Shown here: positions 1-11,331 of the stretch, piece by piece
Layout of the letters: each line of letters starts with the position of its first letter
How positions within the stretch are numbered: position 1 is the stretch's first letter
Source of the DNA: Sepiola atlantica
Lineage: Eukaryota > Mollusca > Cephalopoda > Sepiida > Sepiolidae
Assembly (NCBI GenBank): GCA_963556195.1
Contig: OY744544.1
Span: 49,017,615-49,081,614 of the forward strand
Length of the DNA stretch: 64,000 nucleotides
Direction: 5' to 3'
The notes under the pieces: generated by a model
Seen by the model: the letters and a program-made list of their open reading frames with translations, nothing else
Database searches by the model: none
Told to the model about the DNA's origin: nothing
Translations under genes and position numbers: made by a program

Positions 1-377
1 AATTCATTGGTGTATTGATTTTATAATTGAAATTTCAACAAATTAGTATTTTAAGAGAATTTATTTCATTACTTAAATTTCATTGTTTTAAAATGTCATG
101 TGAATAATTTTGTTATATTAAGAGGATATATATATATATATATCCATCTTATTACTTTGGGGTTTGTTTCTTTTTGTTTTTTTTATTATTTATATTACAA
201 GCACTTATTTTGCGAAGACATTGTTATTATTGTCTTTATTAATATCACCATTTTAAAAAAATATTTTGTCATTATTATCACTTTTTATTATGCTATTATA
301 CTTAATTTTATTAATTCATTAAAAATGATTTGAATTATTTCTTTACTGTTAATGTTTGTCATATTTTGTAAGTAAAC

Positions 378-523
378 TTGAATTTTCAATTTGCCATGAT
401 TTTTCCCCAGTCTTCCCTTGAGCCATGTCTGTTTTATGCTGATCTTTTTTTTTTGCTTTTGTTTGCATTTGCCATTAGTAGGTCCAGTTTCACAATCCAA
501 AGTCATGCTCAGATTGAAGATGC
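378..523 (-). CDS. Candidate internal exon of an unrecognised gene
   Basis: On the minus strand a pyrimidine-rich run ending in TTTTTTTACAG precedes an open stretch of about 146 bases that stays open to a possible GT donor (GTTTAC, a weak match to the consensus). The reading frame gives a basic, lysine-rich peptide with LDCETGPTNGK and KQTWLKGRLGKNHGKLKIQ, whose composition looks more protein-like than the surrounding AT-rich ORFs. I do not recognise the family. No neighbouring exon is visible inside the window, so this could be an edge exon of a host gene reading towards lower coordinates, a retroelement scrap, or chance. The weak donor is the main argument against it. Confidence 0.25.
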
Positions 524-569
524 CTGTAAAAAAATAAGATTTTGTCAATTTGTGGTGAATTATTTTCAT

Positions 570-2170
570 TCATTTTCATGAATGTGAACTAATGTCTTTG
601 TTAGTTTTTTTTTGTATCCATGCAATTTCAGATGCTGTACTTTTGAGCTGTTTTCTGATCTTCATCAAAATTGGTAACAGACTGGAAAACTTGAACTGAA
701 ACAACAAAGATCAATATGTAATTTCATAAGCACAGATCAATTCAAATGCAAGCTAATAACAAAAAGGTTGAAAATTTTAACCATCAAACCATTAGAAATG
801 TAACATAAAGAGTAGAACTAACAAACGGTTATAGATTAAAGAAATGACTTTTCAAAGTTTCCAGTAGCCAGTTTTGATAGACTCTGATAGATGGCTTCAT
901 GGTACAATGGCTAAAACGTGAATAGCTGAGGACACAAGTATCCATAAAAATAATGAAAAAATAAATAAAATTTTAAGCATTAAAAAATCCTTTGTTTAAT
1001 TTTATTGGTATAAAATTGTTCTTCAGTAAATCTTAAAAGAAGATACATTTTATAATGCAGAGTTTTTACTTCAAATTAATGGATTTTGATTTCTATTTTT
1101 ATAATTGATGTTCAATCATTTATGTGAGACAAACTATTCTGCAGTTCAATTTTCAAGCTAATTAAGTTAGTTTAGAACTAAGGTAAGAATTTATTTTAGA
1201 AAAAACTTCCTTATAGAATTTTCATTTTTTTTTATTTTTAAAAAGATTTTTTAACAAGTTTTATTTAAAAAAATATTTCCAATTAATTACTTGAAAAACA
1301 ATCATTTTTAAAATTTTTATTTACAATATTTAAAAAAAATTTTTTCACAAAATATTTCTGCATAATGTTGAGAAATAAGGTTGTAGTTCTGCAAAGTTTT
1401 ATTAGTAATTTTATCTAAAAACTTGTCAGTAGTGTTTATATAAAGTTAGTTTTAAAAGATAAGAATCTCATGAAAGGTCATTTTTTATATGTTGATGTAG
1501 TTTTATTAAGTAGTGAAAATTAAAGTAATTTGCTTTTATCTTACATATATTTTATATTTAGTTTTGAATAACAACCTCAGATTCACATGAGAAATGTTGG
1601 TAGATACAACAAATGTTGGTAGATACAAAAAAATTAAACTACTGGAATTAGGCCATGACCTATTTTTTAATATAACTTGTTGATATGGAAACCCCTGAAA
1701 ATTAATAATATAAGTACATGCATTAAATTGATTAATAATGGCTTCATAGAGTAAAGTGACAAATGTTTTTACAAGATTTGTTTTAAGTAGGAATTTTATA
1801 ACTTTAGATGTTGAAAAAAAGATATTTAAAATGTTATAATGAAGTCTTACAATATTCATTAAGATTTGCATTTGTATCGCCATCTTTGTTGTTTATTGTA
1901 GAATAAAACTTTATTATTGGCTAATATTTAAGCAGTCTTCTTAATTACATTTTTTTATATTAAAATATAGGTCATTTTTATAAGTATTTTTCATTTTTGT
2001 TAATTCACAATTTCAAGACTATAGGAAATTAAATTCTAAAAAGTTGGTTTTGTTATGTAAATAATAACAGAAAGTTAAGCTCTAATATTAAGTGTAAGTT
2101 ATTTAGAAAATTTTATTGTGCTATGATTGTTTGGTTGTAGCATTTAAATATATTTATATAAAACTCCCCT
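570..2170. other. AT-rich non-coding DNA
   Basis: No convincing coding sequence or repeat with clear borders. It contains poly-A/T runs and one short direct duplication near 1590-1630 (GTTGGTAGATACAA twice). Confidence 0.6.
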
Positions 2171-2254
2171 CAAATTATTTTTGCTTACTTGAAATGAGTG
2201 TGTATAAAAGAAACAAATTCTCTATTGTCTTGATGAAAATGTAAATATAACAAG

Positions 2255-2880
2255 CCACGCATGCGTGGTCCCCCTCTGTATGTGACTCGATGTGGTGAGT
2301 GTAAAATGCAATAAATTTGGGCAATTTGGGGCATTTTTGACCCCCCCTTTGGCCTCCTGGGGATGCAAACCAGAATTTTTTTGAGGTCAAGGATGTTCAT
2401 TTTATATCCAGAACAATTGCCTCTACATTTTGGCCAAGTTTCAGAAAAATTGAATGGATGGATCAAACGTTATGGGAGAAAAGGGTAATTTTTTGCCATT
2501 TTGGGGGCTTTTGACCCCCTGGGGGCGCGAACCAGATGTTTTCCAAGGTCAGCGATACTTATTTTCTATTAGGAACAATTGCCTCCATATTTTGGCCAAG
2601 TTTCAGAGAAATTGAATGGATGGATGTAAAGTTATGGGGCAAAAAATGTCATTTTTTGCCATTTTGGGGCCTTTTGACCCCCTGGGGGCTAACCAGATTT
2701 TTTTTCAAAAATCGGAGAATGTCACTTTCTAACCTGACAAAAGTTACAACTTCATGTAAAATTTCAGAGAAATTCAATAGATGGTTGCGGAGAAAAATCC
2801 GGACGGACGGACGGACGGACGGACGGACGGAAATGCCTCAAAACATTGGTCTCCCGATTTTATAAATCGGGGGACCAATA
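2255..2880 (+). repeat. Tandem 165-bp repeat element ending in ACGG run and hairpin
   Basis: Three tandem units of roughly 165 bp begin near 2329, 2497 and 2656. They share the phrases TTTTGACCCCCTGGGGG, AACCAGAT and GGCCAAGTTTCAGA. The last unit runs into a GGAC/ACGG tetranucleotide array (about 2803-2832) and then a terminal hairpin at 2845-2880, where ATTGGTCTCCCGATTT pairs with AAATCGGGGGACCAAT around a short TATA loop. A short palindrome CCACGCATGCGTGG lies at the left end (about 2255). The open frames across it are by-products of the repeat. The layout looks like a dispersed mollusc-type element with a defined right end; I cannot name its superfamily. Confidence 0.65.
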
Positions 2881-5465
2881 AATATTAGTAATAATTCAAC
2901 CAACATTTGAGAAGCATACATCCTTTGCTGCAGGGTTTATAATGAGAAAATCGAAGGAAGGAGGGGAGTGTTTGTATCAAATTGACCTTTTAATGGTGAT
3001 TCAGTTGTAAACATACTGTTGGCTCATATATGAATAAAAATCTTCTCTGTGTTTTATCATAGTAAAATGAAATAGAAAAACTGAAATAAAAAAACATGTA
3101 AATACATTTGTGATTTTCAATTTTAAAGAAAAGGAATTCTAAAATATAATTTTGTGGTTCGTTACAATAAAATATAATGAAAATTTATATTTTGTAATAA
3201 CTATTTTGAGAAAATGATAATCATAAAAAACTGGTTTTAATTTTCCAATTCTAGAGATAAGTAGTATTCATATGAAATTTTATTGTGTTGAGAGGGGAAA
3301 CAGAAACTGCATCAAATAGAGCAAGTTTGGGTTGCATCAATTAAAATTGAAAGAGACCGTCACTCATCATATTTACCCATTTGCCTCCAGAAGCTAAGAA
3401 AGACGATGATAAAAATATGACATAAATTATACATTCATATAATTTAATAAGGTTTTCTCTTTCCCAATATTAGAAACAAATTATCTATATAATAAAAGAG
3501 AATGTACATGTGTCCATAATTCTTCAATAATCATGTATGCAAATTTATTTTTATGAGCAAAGGTATGCTTGATCTTAATATTAGCTGATAATAATAAAAG
3601 AAAGGAAAGAATAATCACATGCAAATTTAATTTTTTATGAACAATATTCTTAATAACTGATAGTAAAAAATAAATAAAAGAATTTCACATTTAAGAATAT
3701 TTTTTTGTTCTTAATATTTTTCCGACTAAAATAGGAATTAATTTATGGGCAGAACATGCTTTATTTACAGATTCAGGAGAGAGAGCTGATTAGTTTCTTT
3801 TTTGAAATAAAACTAGTTTTGCATATTTTTTTGTAAAACTTGTGTATTTGTTCTTTAAGTAAGATTTAACTTGCGTATTTGTTTTAAAGAAAAAAATTTG
3901 TTTTAATGGAAAAAAATTTTTTTTTGTAAGTTTGGCCGTGATTAGTTTTTTTCGGTTTGTACATTAAGATTTACCCCGCATATGAAAACAGTAGGAAATT
4001 GTTAATGATAAAAATAAATTACTACTCCCCTGGGCAACGCTAGTTTTCCATAAATTTCAATATTTAAAAAAATCCAGAATTTTTGGAGAGAAACGTGATT
4101 GCTATCATTGGTGTCATTTTAATCAGATATATTTGAAATATTAGAAATCTTTTTTTCCTATTAATATCATCTTAATGTTTTGGGTTCTTTGATACAACGG
4201 GGGTACATGAAAAAAAATGAATGTTTGCTTTTGATTTAAGAGCATACCATAGCTATAATATCTAACTATTATCTTTAAGCTAGAAATTATTTTCTATTTG
4301 TTAATTTAAAAAGTTCAGAATTATTTCAAATTTTCAAGAGTTATGATAAATCAGTCATGTTTTAGTATTATATCAATAGCTGAAACCAGTTTTATGTTTT
4401 GTAAGAGGAGCTTCCATTAATATTAATATTCTTGAGTGAAATAAACAATATACACAAAGTATTATACCAAAATTTATCTCTATAAAAAAAAATTGTATGA
4501 CCACTTTCTCATGTTTCCTATCTTTACATGACTTACACATTGCCATTTCTTATTTACTTTTAATCGATTAATTAATCGAAATAAAAAGTGCAATAACATA
4601 AACTACTAAAACGAACTTTAATCTTATTTAAAAACGTAATTTGATTACAAAATTAAATCCACTACGATGCATTTCCATTTCTTATGTCAACCATTTTAAT
4701 TTTCTGTTAATAGTTGAAAAAAAAAAGAAAAAAGAAATGAATTACTTTGACCTTTAAAAATTTGACTGAATTTGGAAGCATTTAAACCATCGAATAAAAA
4801 ATCATCTATAGCTTTAAATTCTTAGCCAATCCTATTGTCTTAAAAGATTGAAAGTTTTGGAAGCCATTTACATCCAATTACTTTATTAATAAAGATTAGA
4901 ACAAAAACAAATGAAGTTCTGAAGGTTTATGGTTCAATCCTTACAACAAGCAATGATAACTAAAAATAAGAAAAATTAACACTTTTACTTGGTCATGGCT
5001 GCTGAAATGAGAACAATCTACCTCCGTGAATAAAGGGTTTAGGGTTTAGTTTGAAGTTTCCAAGTTCGGCTAGAAGACTCCCAAATTTGAGGAAGACTAG
5101 ATTTTACATTGGCCGAAACATGAATGCAACAACTGAGATGAGAATAGTCCTCTGACTGATCCAAATTATCAAAGTACAAAACCATTTTCTTGCCAAATCA
5201 AATGAGTATGAAATTTATCATCTTAAAATTTTGTTTATTTTAATTGAATTTTAATTGTTTATTTTAATTTAAAAGACATTTTTTATTTTATTTTTTATTT
5301 ATTAAGGATTTTATTTATTAAAATAAAAAAAATGCTTATTCATGTTCTCTTTAATAACCCAAAAAGCTGAAATTATTTTCTTTTAAATTATTGTGACTGC
5401 AGTGATTTTTGTGGTCTTAAATTCCACCAATCATTTAAAAGTATATCAAAGAAAGTAAGAAATTT
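2881..5465. other. AT-rich non-coding DNA
   Basis: No gene recognised. Near 4027 there is a short phrase CCTGGGCAACGCTAG related to the repeat unit of the 34-35 kb and 47 kb arrays, and near 5032-5056 a two-copy TTTAGGG-like run too short to interpret. Confidence 0.55.
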
Positions 5466-5776
5466 GTAAGACCTGATGACCTCAGACGAAGATTAAATCT
5501 GGACAGTATAGGGAGATGTGAGCAGAACAGGAGACTTTGATAGTATGTCCATGTTGAGAGAATGGGTTCTTGCGTTAGTAGATGTAGAACAGTTGAGGTA
5601 GCAAAAGAAAGCCAAGGAAAACATGGGAGGAAGTGATAAGAATGGACTTGAAAGAAAGAGGATAATTAAAAACCTGGCCAGTTTAGGTTAGTTTGGAAGT
5701 CAATTTCTAAAAGCTGTCCAACACATGCCAGCATGTAAAATGGATGTTGAACCGATGATGATGATGATGATGATCT
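5466..5776 (+). mobile_element. LINE 3' end (reverse transcriptase C-terminus) with GAT tail
   Basis: Conceptual translation in shifting frames gives LRRRLNLDSIGRCEQN, then YVHVERMG, then KPRKTWEEVIRMDLKER, and finally CPTHASM just before the end. This order is the usual C-terminal region of non-LTR retrotransposon ORF2 proteins (arginine-rich stretch, GHV-like block, RPRKTW block). The copy is broken by stops and frameshifts and ends in a run of GAT triplets (about 5756-5776). LINEs with such microsatellite tails are abundant in cephalopods, which is part of my reason for the host guess. Only the last few hundred bases survive, as expected for 5'-truncated insertions. Confidence 0.75.
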
Positions 5777-6690
5777 TTGTATTACCAATAGGTTTGTTTA
5801 TAACACACAACATACGTTGGTTTTGGTGTGAGAGCACGCCACAAGGATTCTAGTACGTACAAAGCTAAAACCAAATAATTTCTGTTCTGTGTGCAGGTAG
5901 CAACCCTCATTTCAACCTTTTAAAATTTTAGGATTCAAAATCAGAATCTGAGGATTACCGACTCCACAGTCGTGTTGTCATCACGTTTGACTTTTTAAAA
6001 AGTTTGTATTCTTTACATTGCGTTCATTAAAAACTAACAGAAAAGTTGAATTCACCAAGTCTTGAAACGCATATGGTCATCGTCTTTAAAGTGAAAATGT
6101 TATGAATAATGTTTATATGAATGGGAGAAGATTTCTTTAGTGAATGTGAGTGTTTGCATAACGGACTTGATGGCCGTGTTGCTGAGGAAGGGAGTTCTTC
6201 ATTAGAAACACAACGATGTCGACTTGAAAGAAGGAGAAATTAAAAGAACATAAAACTCAATGAAGGTTATAAAATGTAATGAGCATAATTCAGTCAATCT
6301 TGATTTTGGATAGCTTTTCTAAAGCTGTTAGGAGGAGAATCTTTTTTGACATAGATCTCCATTAATTCACTTCCAAACTTGTAATTAGGAGGAGCTCTTA
6401 ACAAAGCAAAACTATTATTTCCTGAAGAAAACAGTTTCTTACAACCAACTTCAGAATTATTTATAAATGTCATTCTTAAAATGCTTCATCTTATAAATTT
6501 TTTTGTTTTTTTTTGTTTTAAATAAAAGTTGCTTTCTTTGAAACTGACTTTCATATATTTGAAATTGTTTTTCATTTGCTTTAATTTGAAATTCATTTAA
6601 CTTAACTGACTTTTAAAATAACATGTTGTCTTTTTAATCATCAATACATCAGTATTTAATTTTTCATTTTCCTACCAGATTTACTCGTTT
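5777..6690. other. AT-rich non-coding DNA
   Basis: No gene, RNA or bordered repeat recognised. Confidence 0.5.
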
Positions 6691-6693
6691 TGT

Positions 6694-6696
<3 letters not shown>

Positions 6697-6752
<56 letters not shown>
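6697..6752. repeat. (TA)n microsatellite
   Basis: Uninterrupted TA dinucleotides of about 28 copies, directly left of the fold-back at 6825-6976. Confidence 0.95.
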
Positions 6753-6758
<6 letters not shown>

Positions 6759-6980
6759 TGGTTTAGTTTGGTAGAAAGAAATCCAACAGAGTGCACAATT
6801 ATATGATACCATTGGTTTCAAGCCAGGTGCGGTCTCAAAAACTAAACATAATGCTTCGTTGTGTTAGCTTGTAACATAAACAAAACGTACCAGCTCTCTG
6901 CCAAAGCTAGGGCGGTTTGTTTACATTACAAGCTGACCCAGCGAAGCATTATGTTTAGTTTTTGAGACCGCATCTGTATC
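6753..6980. mobile_element. Fold-back repeat with ~60-bp inverted arms
   Basis: Left arm 6825-6888 (GCGGTCTCAAAAACTAAAC, then ATAATGCTTCG) is repeated inverted at 6915-6976 with a few substitutions and a central region of only about 25 bp. The flank 6760-6825 (GTAGAAAGAAATCCAACAG, AGAGTGCACAATTA, TTGGTTTCAAGC) is shared in diverged form with 10420-10550, so the two belong to one family. Both copies sit directly beside a TA microsatellite. Non-coding. Confidence 0.65.
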
Positions 6981-6989
6981 GTGTTGATT

Positions 6990-9390
6990 TTATCTTCTAT
7001 TAGTAAATATATAAAGAATCGTAATATATAAAGAATAAAGAAAGGTATTTAAAGAAACAAAATGTATTATTCAAAAATGAATACGCTAATTTGTTTATTT
7101 TATCTTGTATGTTCAACAAGTCATTATCCCTTAAATCTGGACTTTTCGAAAATATTTTTCTCATGTGATATAAGATGCTTCAAATAATTTTGAAAAAAAT
7201 TGAAAAAGTTTTTTTTTTAAATTTAACAAATTTTCTTTGAAAAAATCTTTAAAAAAATTACATTATTCCGTTAAAAGTGTTCCAAATGTCAAACAAAGGT
7301 ACAGTGTAGTAAATCTATCATGGGGGGGGGGGGAACACAGATACTAAAATATCGACATACTCCAAGAGAATTCCTGGTGTCTTGAACAAAAAAGTAGTTT
7401 AAATATGTCTCCGTATGGCAAAGAAACGACCGAAAGTCAATGATCACCAACCGGAACAAGAACAAACAGAACACCTAAAAAATGAATCTAGAAATGAAAA
7501 ACGAAACCAAATAAAGAAAAAAAAAAAATGTTAAGGGGATGTAACTCTGCAAGATATTCGGATTTTAAAGTATTATTGATACTCAAAATGAATTAAATCT
7601 ATTCTTATAAAAATTATTTCTATTTTTTAAAACCCGTTTTCTAAAATATATTTCTCTTTAATACGAAAAAGGTATTATTATCTAACTGAATGACTATAGG
7701 GTATATTAGCTATTAAAATAGGAAGGCCCCATTTTATAGCTTAACCGAGGTAATTTTCTTATTACCTTAAGTTGAAGGTTTCAGAAGGCATAGCAAAATT
7801 GATAGAAATTTATGATTCAAAAAGCTTCACGTTACTGAGAATTAATAAGATACTACAGTGATTATAGCTGGATTTAATAGGAGTTTAAAATTGTAGAGAA
7901 ATTATAAAACTGTTTATTTTAATTTAATATGTTTTGCTATTTTTTTAAAGAAATCTTTTATTTTTATTTTATAATTATTTTTTAATAAAAAACAAAACAA
8001 TGAAAAACTTCCCTGAACAAGTGTCTAAATTTGAGTTTAAAAAGGAAAGTAAGTTTATAAAGCAAGAAGAAAGGAAGGGTGAAAGATAGCCCTGTGTCAA
8101 ATATGTTGAATATTAACATGGGTTAGTGTTATATCAAAGAGAAATATTTAAAACACCAGATATTCAAATAAAATTAAGTGAGATAGGGAGAAGGGAAAAA
8201 GAATTGAAGGCATGGAAAAAGTGAACAAAAAGGGAAATGGGATAATTAATTTTTCAAATAGTATTTGAAGCATATTCTTATTCACAAGGTATTTTCCCTC
8301 TGACAAGAAAGATATTTTTGAAGAGTCCAGATTTAAGGGATATTTACTCTCACTTGAACATACAAGAGAAAAAAAACAGATTAGTATGTTCATTTTTTAA
8401 TAATATATTTTTTAAATTTCTTATATATATTCTTTATATATCCCCCCCCCATCTTTATTAATCCTTTATTTATAATATTGAGCATCCACTATCATATTAG
8501 GAATTTCTATGTTATCTTTGAATGCCATCCTTAAAAATATAATTATCAATTTTTATAAGTTTTGAATATAATATCAATATCATATTGTATAAATATAATA
8601 TCATATTGTATCATATCTGCTAAATCGTGTTTTTATTATGACTGAGCTAGTAGGCATGCTATTGTTCATCTTTGGTTAGCTTATCTCATGTGTTTTGCAC
8701 AGCACCACACAGACATCTTAGAAATGCTGATAATAAAGTGGTGCAAAACAACACCAAGATTTAGGCTTTTGTTCAGAGCTTTCCTTCTTCTAGACTAGTT
8801 GCCCCTCCAGAGGCTTTTGAGTCTATTCTTCCTCACATAGGTGAGATGAGAAGAGCTGGATTCGTACCTTTCCCCAAATTATTAGTGAAATTGACATGAC
8901 AGCCGGACCAACCAGGATTCCAACATAGCCCATCACCCTTAATCATACTTCTGAATCAACATACACACACGCACACGCTTAAAAAAAATACTTAGCATTG
9001 TTGGCCTTAAATGATATAGTTTTGTGCACACATAAAGTTGAGAAACAACTTCTGATGACTGTAAAAAGCATATCTCGTTACAGTGAGTATAAGAAAATAG
9101 AATTTGATTCCGATTGTTGGTTCATTGTATGTAACGCTACCGTACCATTCTGTAGAACTTTGCTGATTGTGTATCTGCAAGATGATTGTGTATCTGCAGG
9201 ATGCACACTTAAAGTTAAACAAGCTTCAGCTGTTCATGTTAATAGCCACTCTTCATGTCGCTTCTACGCATGTCTTTAAATGATTAGTTGCAAACTGTGC
9301 ATAGCAAAGGATTTCATTGTTTAGTACAGTCTTATCAGTTGATGTTGAGAATACATCGAAGACAGTACTCAACATAACTATCGTAAACTG
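6990..9390. other. AT-rich non-coding DNA
   Basis: No gene recognised. A poly-G run lies at 7322-7332 and a poly-C run near 8443-8451. The stretch 8630-8960 is less AT-rich and may be a decayed repeat, but I could not assign it. Confidence 0.5.
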
Positions 9391-9393
9391 AGC

Positions 9394-9450
<57 letters not shown>
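9394..9450. repeat. (TA)n microsatellite
   Basis: Two TA tracts broken by one TT step; left boundary of the fold-back at 9452-10272. Confidence 0.9.
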
Positions 9451-9451
<1 letters not shown>

Positions 9452-9456
<5 letters not shown>

Positions 9457-10272
9457 TAAATGTTCCAAATTTATTTTAAAAACATCTTTATTCATACAAT
9501 TGTTTCTGCCCATTTTAAAACACACATTCTTTCTTGATAATAAATTCAAGATGTTTTCAAAAGGCTTTCTCAGTAAATTTTTCCCGGGTTTAATTTACCC
9601 AGAAAAATTCCAATACCATAGTAAAACTAAAAAAAGGACGGCATGAATAAGACTTTGCGATGATTGGATGAAGACATAAAATAATGAGTAAAAATGATAG
9701 TCAAAGAGCAAGGAGTAAGTGAAACGATACCTGGGTTAAAAACTTTTTCTTTATTTTTTTTTCTTAAGAAAAAAACCCAACATCATTTTTATGAGTGTCA
9801 TGTGGCATTATTTTTTATTATTTACTTAGTTTTTATTATTTACTTATTTTTTATTATTTACTTATTTTTTATTATTTACTTAGTTTTTATTATTTACTTA
9901 TTTTTTATTATTTACTTATTTTTTATTATTTACTTAGTTTTTATTATTTACTTAGTTTTTATTATTTACTTATTTTTTATTATTTACTTATTTTTTATTA
10001 TTTACTTAGTTTTTATTATTTACTTATATAAGGATGTAACTAGAAAGATTTTCATTGGTTTGCTTTGAAAAAAAGGGGGATAAATAAGTAAAATGGTGAG
10101 AACAATTTTGATGTTAACGATTTTAACGGGACTTAATGTTATGTTCAGCGAGGAAGCTTTTGAAAACATTTTGAATTTATTATCAAGAAAAAATGTGCGT
10201 TTTGAAATGAACAAAAACAATTCTATGATTAAAAATGATTTTTTAAAATTAGAAATATTTATTAATAATTTT
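9452..10272. mobile_element. Fold-back element with ~105-bp inverted arms around an 18-bp array
   Basis: The reverse complement of 9452-9560 matches 10155-10272 closely (shared blocks include GAATTTATTATCAAGAAA, CTTTTGAAAACAT and AACAATTCTATGA/AACAATTGTATGA). Between the arms lies an 18-bp tandem array. TA microsatellites bound both outer ends (9394-9450 and 10350-10412). The open frames inside are low-complexity artefacts. It resembles a non-autonomous DNA transposon or fold-back element; no target duplication can be seen because both flanks are TA repeats. Confidence 0.6.
9811..10028 (+). repeat. 18-bp minisatellite, about 12 copies
   Basis: The unit TTTTTTATTATTTACTTA (variant with AGTTTT at the junction) repeats about 12 times. 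Because 18 is divisible by three, it leaves a long open frame coding for repeated FIIYLx blocks; I regard that peptide as an artefact. Confidence 0.95.
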
Positions 10273-10344
10273 ATTTTGAGCTCTCTTAATATATACACTA
10301 TTGAGCTATTAACCCAACTTTTGTGTGAATTTAAAGGAATTTAA

Positions 10345-10349
<5 letters not shown>

Positions 10350-10412
<63 letters not shown>
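10350..10412. repeat. (TA)n microsatellite
   Basis: About 31 TA copies between the 9.5-10.3 kb fold-back and the 10.5 kb palindrome family member. Confidence 0.95.
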
Positions 10413-10414
<2 letters not shown>

Positions 10415-10492
10415 TTCTTTGTAGAATGGTAGGAAAAATCCCAGCAGAGTGCTCGATTAATTAAGAATTAAAGTTAAAAATTAAGAGCATAA

Positions 10493-10700
10493 TATTTATT
10501 TATTCTGGTACAGAAAAATTAGTACAACATTCGTACCGTCGGTTTCAAGCACGGAAGGTCTTACCCATCCGGCTCTCTTCAGCTTCTGTTGTCATCTCTG
10601 ACAACAGAAGCTGAAGAGAGCCGGATGGGTAAGACCTTCCGTGCTTGAAACCGACGGTACGAATGTTGTACTAATTTTTCTGTACCAGAATAAATAAATA
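10493..10700. repeat. Perfect 102-bp inverted repeat with 4-base loop
   Basis: Read base by base, 10493-10594 is the exact reverse complement of 10599-10700, with only TCTC between the arms. The arms contain TTCGTACCGTCGGTTTCAAG and CCATCCGGCTCTCTTCAGC. The left flank is related to that of the 6.8 kb fold-back. A transcript would form a 102-bp hairpin. A perfect palindrome of this size is unstable, so a very recent origin or an assembly or library fold-back artefact are the main explanations. Confidence 0.95.
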
Positions 10701-10720
10701 TATATATATATATATATATT

Positions 10721-10904
10721 GGTTATACTATACAAAACCAACCCTTGTCTGTAACTGAAGAGAGCATAAAATCAAAACTTTTGCTGCCGAGCTGAATTGT
10801 GTGTTGTATTTGAAAACATAAGTTTCACATGGCTATTCACTTTATTTTTGCATAGTATCATAAAGAATAAATTTCGCTTTTACATGCATAATTTAATTCT
10901 TAAA

Positions 10905-10946
<42 letters not shown>

Positions 10947-11285
10947 GTCATCCAGGGACATTTTCGCTGTATCACAGTTCTTAAGTGTGGCTAGACAGGC
11001 AAGCTTCAAGCTGAGTTCAAAATTTAACTATTTTTTTTCGACAGTTGGAGATTCTAACCAATATGCAATGAGCACATGTTTTCAATAGTCAGTTTTTAGC
11101 TTTCTTGATTCATTATCATTCGACTATGGTTTCCACATTGAACACCTTTAATTTATTATACATCCTAGTATTAAGCTGACCTTTTCAGGTTTGCTATCCT
11201 CACATTCTTTATATATATACAACACCCCTGTGGATGGCATACATTTTTTTTGTTGCCTTGCATTGGATTATTAATGTTAAGTATA

Positions 11286-11331
<46 letters not shown>

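Noticed and set aside
5032..5056. TTTAGGG-like two-copy run
   Set aside because: Too short to be telomeric; no neighbouring element.
9694..10068. Open frame encoding repeated FIIYLVFIIYLF blocks
   Set aside because: It is a by-product of an 18-bp minisatellite; no gene context.
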